DNA of 64,000 nt, taken from Conoideocrella luteorostrata (lineage: Eukaryota > Ascomycota > Sordariomycetes > Hypocreales > Clavicipitaceae). The position numbers and the translations under genes were made by a program. The notes beneath the pieces are model-generated. The model ran no database searches. It worked only from the letters and a program-made list of their open reading frames with translations, and was not told where the DNA came from. Where the stretch lies: assembly GCA_032433595.1 (NCBI GenBank), contig JASWJB010000032.1:161377-225376 (forward strand), read 5' to 3'. Shown here in pieces: positions 63,422 through 64,000 of this stretch. Positions within the stretch are counted from its first letter, which is position 1. Every line of letters starts with the position of its first letter.

Positions 63422-63456
63422 TGTAATAGACTCAAGCTAGAAGCTTAGGTCATGGA
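63422..63456 (+). repeat. 3' LTR, broken after 35 bp
   Basis: Starts TGTAATAGACTCAAGCTAG and follows the LTR sequence as far as ...GTCATGGA, then departs completely. The break coincides with the start of a hAT-like terminus. Confidence 0.75.
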
Positions 63457-64000
63457 CAGAGCATTGTATGTAATGTAATTATTGTAGTTTTTAGACTTTT
63501 CATGTAATTGTAATGTATTGAAAAGGTACTTGTAATGTAATGTAATGTAATATGTAATTTTTGTAATGTAATTTGTAATGTAATGTATTTAATACATTAC
63601 ATTACAAAAATTACATATGTAATATTACTATAAATAGATTTTAGTTAAAAAACTAGTCTATAAATATAGTTAATTTTAACTTAATATATTTAATATTACA
63701 CTTTTTATATTAATTATTTTATTTATTTTAATATTTAATTATAAATATATTATATATTCTTAATTCTTTAGTATATTATATATAAATAAAAGAAATACTA
63801 ATAAATAATATAACTATCTATTATAAATAAATAAATAATAAATAATAAATATCTTATAATTTATATAAGCTAGAACTTAGAGTATTACTGCTATATTAGT
63901 TTTTTTTTCTTATAATAATAAGTGCTATAAGTCTATAAATAATAATAAATATAATAAAACATATATACTATTAAATAGAGAAAATTCTTAGCTTTATAAT
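63457..64000. mobile_element. Probable hAT-type transposon end inside the 3' LTR
   Basis: The sequence right after the LTR break starts CAGAGCATTGTATGTAATG, with many TGTAATG/CATTACA subterminal repeats in both orientations to about 63620, including an imperfect inverted repeat centred near 63592. CAG-starting ends with clustered short subterminal repeats are typical of hAT elements. If so, the 8 bp before it (GTCATGGA, 63449-63456) would be one half of the target duplication; the other end lies outside the window. No transposase is visible. Confidence 0.5.

Larger units (their letters stand above)
57057..63456 (+). mobile_element. Degenerate Ty3/Gypsy LTR retrotransposon
   Basis: The 5' LTR lies at 57057-57293, an internal region of about 6.1 kb follows, and a 3' LTR start is at 63422-63456 after a purine-rich tract (GAGAAGGAAGC). 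The interior is riddled with TAA/TAG stops, but pol can be followed by eye. Reverse transcriptase lies around 59460-59960, with the catalytic Tyr-x-Asp-Asp at 59672-59683 now reading YFNN. RNase H follows around 60040-60370 (a DYSREALRG-like block), integrase around 61040-61500, and a basic C-terminal part to about 62300. The order RT-RNaseH-integrase defines Ty3/Gypsy rather than Copia. The stops fit C-to-T changes on either strand. The element is dead. Confidence 0.85.
52530..64000. repeat. RIP-scarred AT-rich repeat block
   Basis: From about 52,530 to the window end the DNA is overwhelmingly A/T with extreme TpA density and almost no CpA, TpG or CpG outside a few islands. The switch from roughly balanced composition is abrupt. 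Open frames vanish. Sequences that can still be compared (the LTR copies below) differ almost only by C-to-T and G-to-A. This is the signature of repeat-induced point mutation on mobile elements in Pezizomycotina. The part 53368-57056 is too degraded to classify, though its minus strand has faint coding-like periodicity from about 55,080 on. Confidence 0.9.

Noticed and set aside
1..64000. tRNA, rRNA genes or CRISPR arrays
   Set aside because: I looked for T-loop/B-box-like GTTCGANNC contexts with a matching stem and for regularly spaced repeats and found none that hold; by-eye scanning could still miss a diverged tRNA.

Overview
The window comes from a filamentous ascomycete (Pezizomycotina). 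Genes are compact, with many 50-120 nt introns carrying GTRNGT donors, CTRAY-type branch points and YAG acceptors. The proteins are typically fungal, and the last 11.5 kb is an extremely AT-rich, TpA-rich block that looks like repeat-induced point mutation (RIP). The exact species cannot be read from the sequence; Eurotiomycetes or Sordariomycetes are both possible.

Layout. 1-5,897: 3' part of a very large DUF3638/DUF3645-type protein, cut by the window edge. 6,405-8,193 (-): five-exon coiled-coil protein, possibly augmin subunit 3. 9,918-11,694: LrgA/LrgB-type (PLGG1-like) membrane protein. 12,088-12,992 (-): Pin1/Ess1 parvulin with a single-codon first exon and a 10-nt last exon. 15,381-16,430: RNA polymerase II subunit Rpb9. 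17,021-17,592 (-): mitochondrial ribosomal protein uL14m, divergent from 18,396-20,482: Set9-type histone H4-K20 methyltransferase. 21,299-22,736: secreted PI-PLC-like phosphodiesterase, also with a single-codon first exon. 22.7-28.3 kb is a gene desert. 28,282-29,714: PAP2-type integral membrane protein. 31,095-32,929 (-): wrecked copy of glutamine-dependent NAD+ synthase. 33,428-35,118: secreted M28 leucine aminopeptidase. 35,399-36,105 (-) and 36,746-38,208 (+): a divergent pair made of a small secreted Cys-containing protein with a perfect 6 x 18-bp acidic repeat and an S8 subtilase whose catalytic serine is alanine. 41,736-42,938: GPI-anchored, truncated-globin-like surface protein. 44,898-46,283 (-): protein with a fungal STAND/HeLo-like N-terminal domain. 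46.3-52.5 kb: sparse, with a CorA-like remnant and a possible small gene.

From about 52.5 kb the composition switches abruptly to RIP-scarred repeats. These include a 236-bp solo LTR with an intact TG...CA and a 5-bp target duplication (CTTAC), then a Ty3/Gypsy element of the same family (5' LTR 57,057-57,293, internal region to about 63,420). Its 3' LTR is broken after 35 bp by what looks like the end of a hAT-type transposon.

The gene part mixes housekeeping genes (Rpb9, uL14m, Pin1, Set9) in the first 21 kb with secreted or surface proteins (PI-PLC, aminopeptidase, effector-like protein, pseudo-subtilase, globin-like GPI protein) and decayed genes toward the repeat block. This gives a gradient from core to accessory sequence. 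A 9-bp motif, TACGGAGTA, recurs at least 17 times, always in non-coding DNA. All exon boundaries were deduced by eye from splice signals, reading frame and family conservation.
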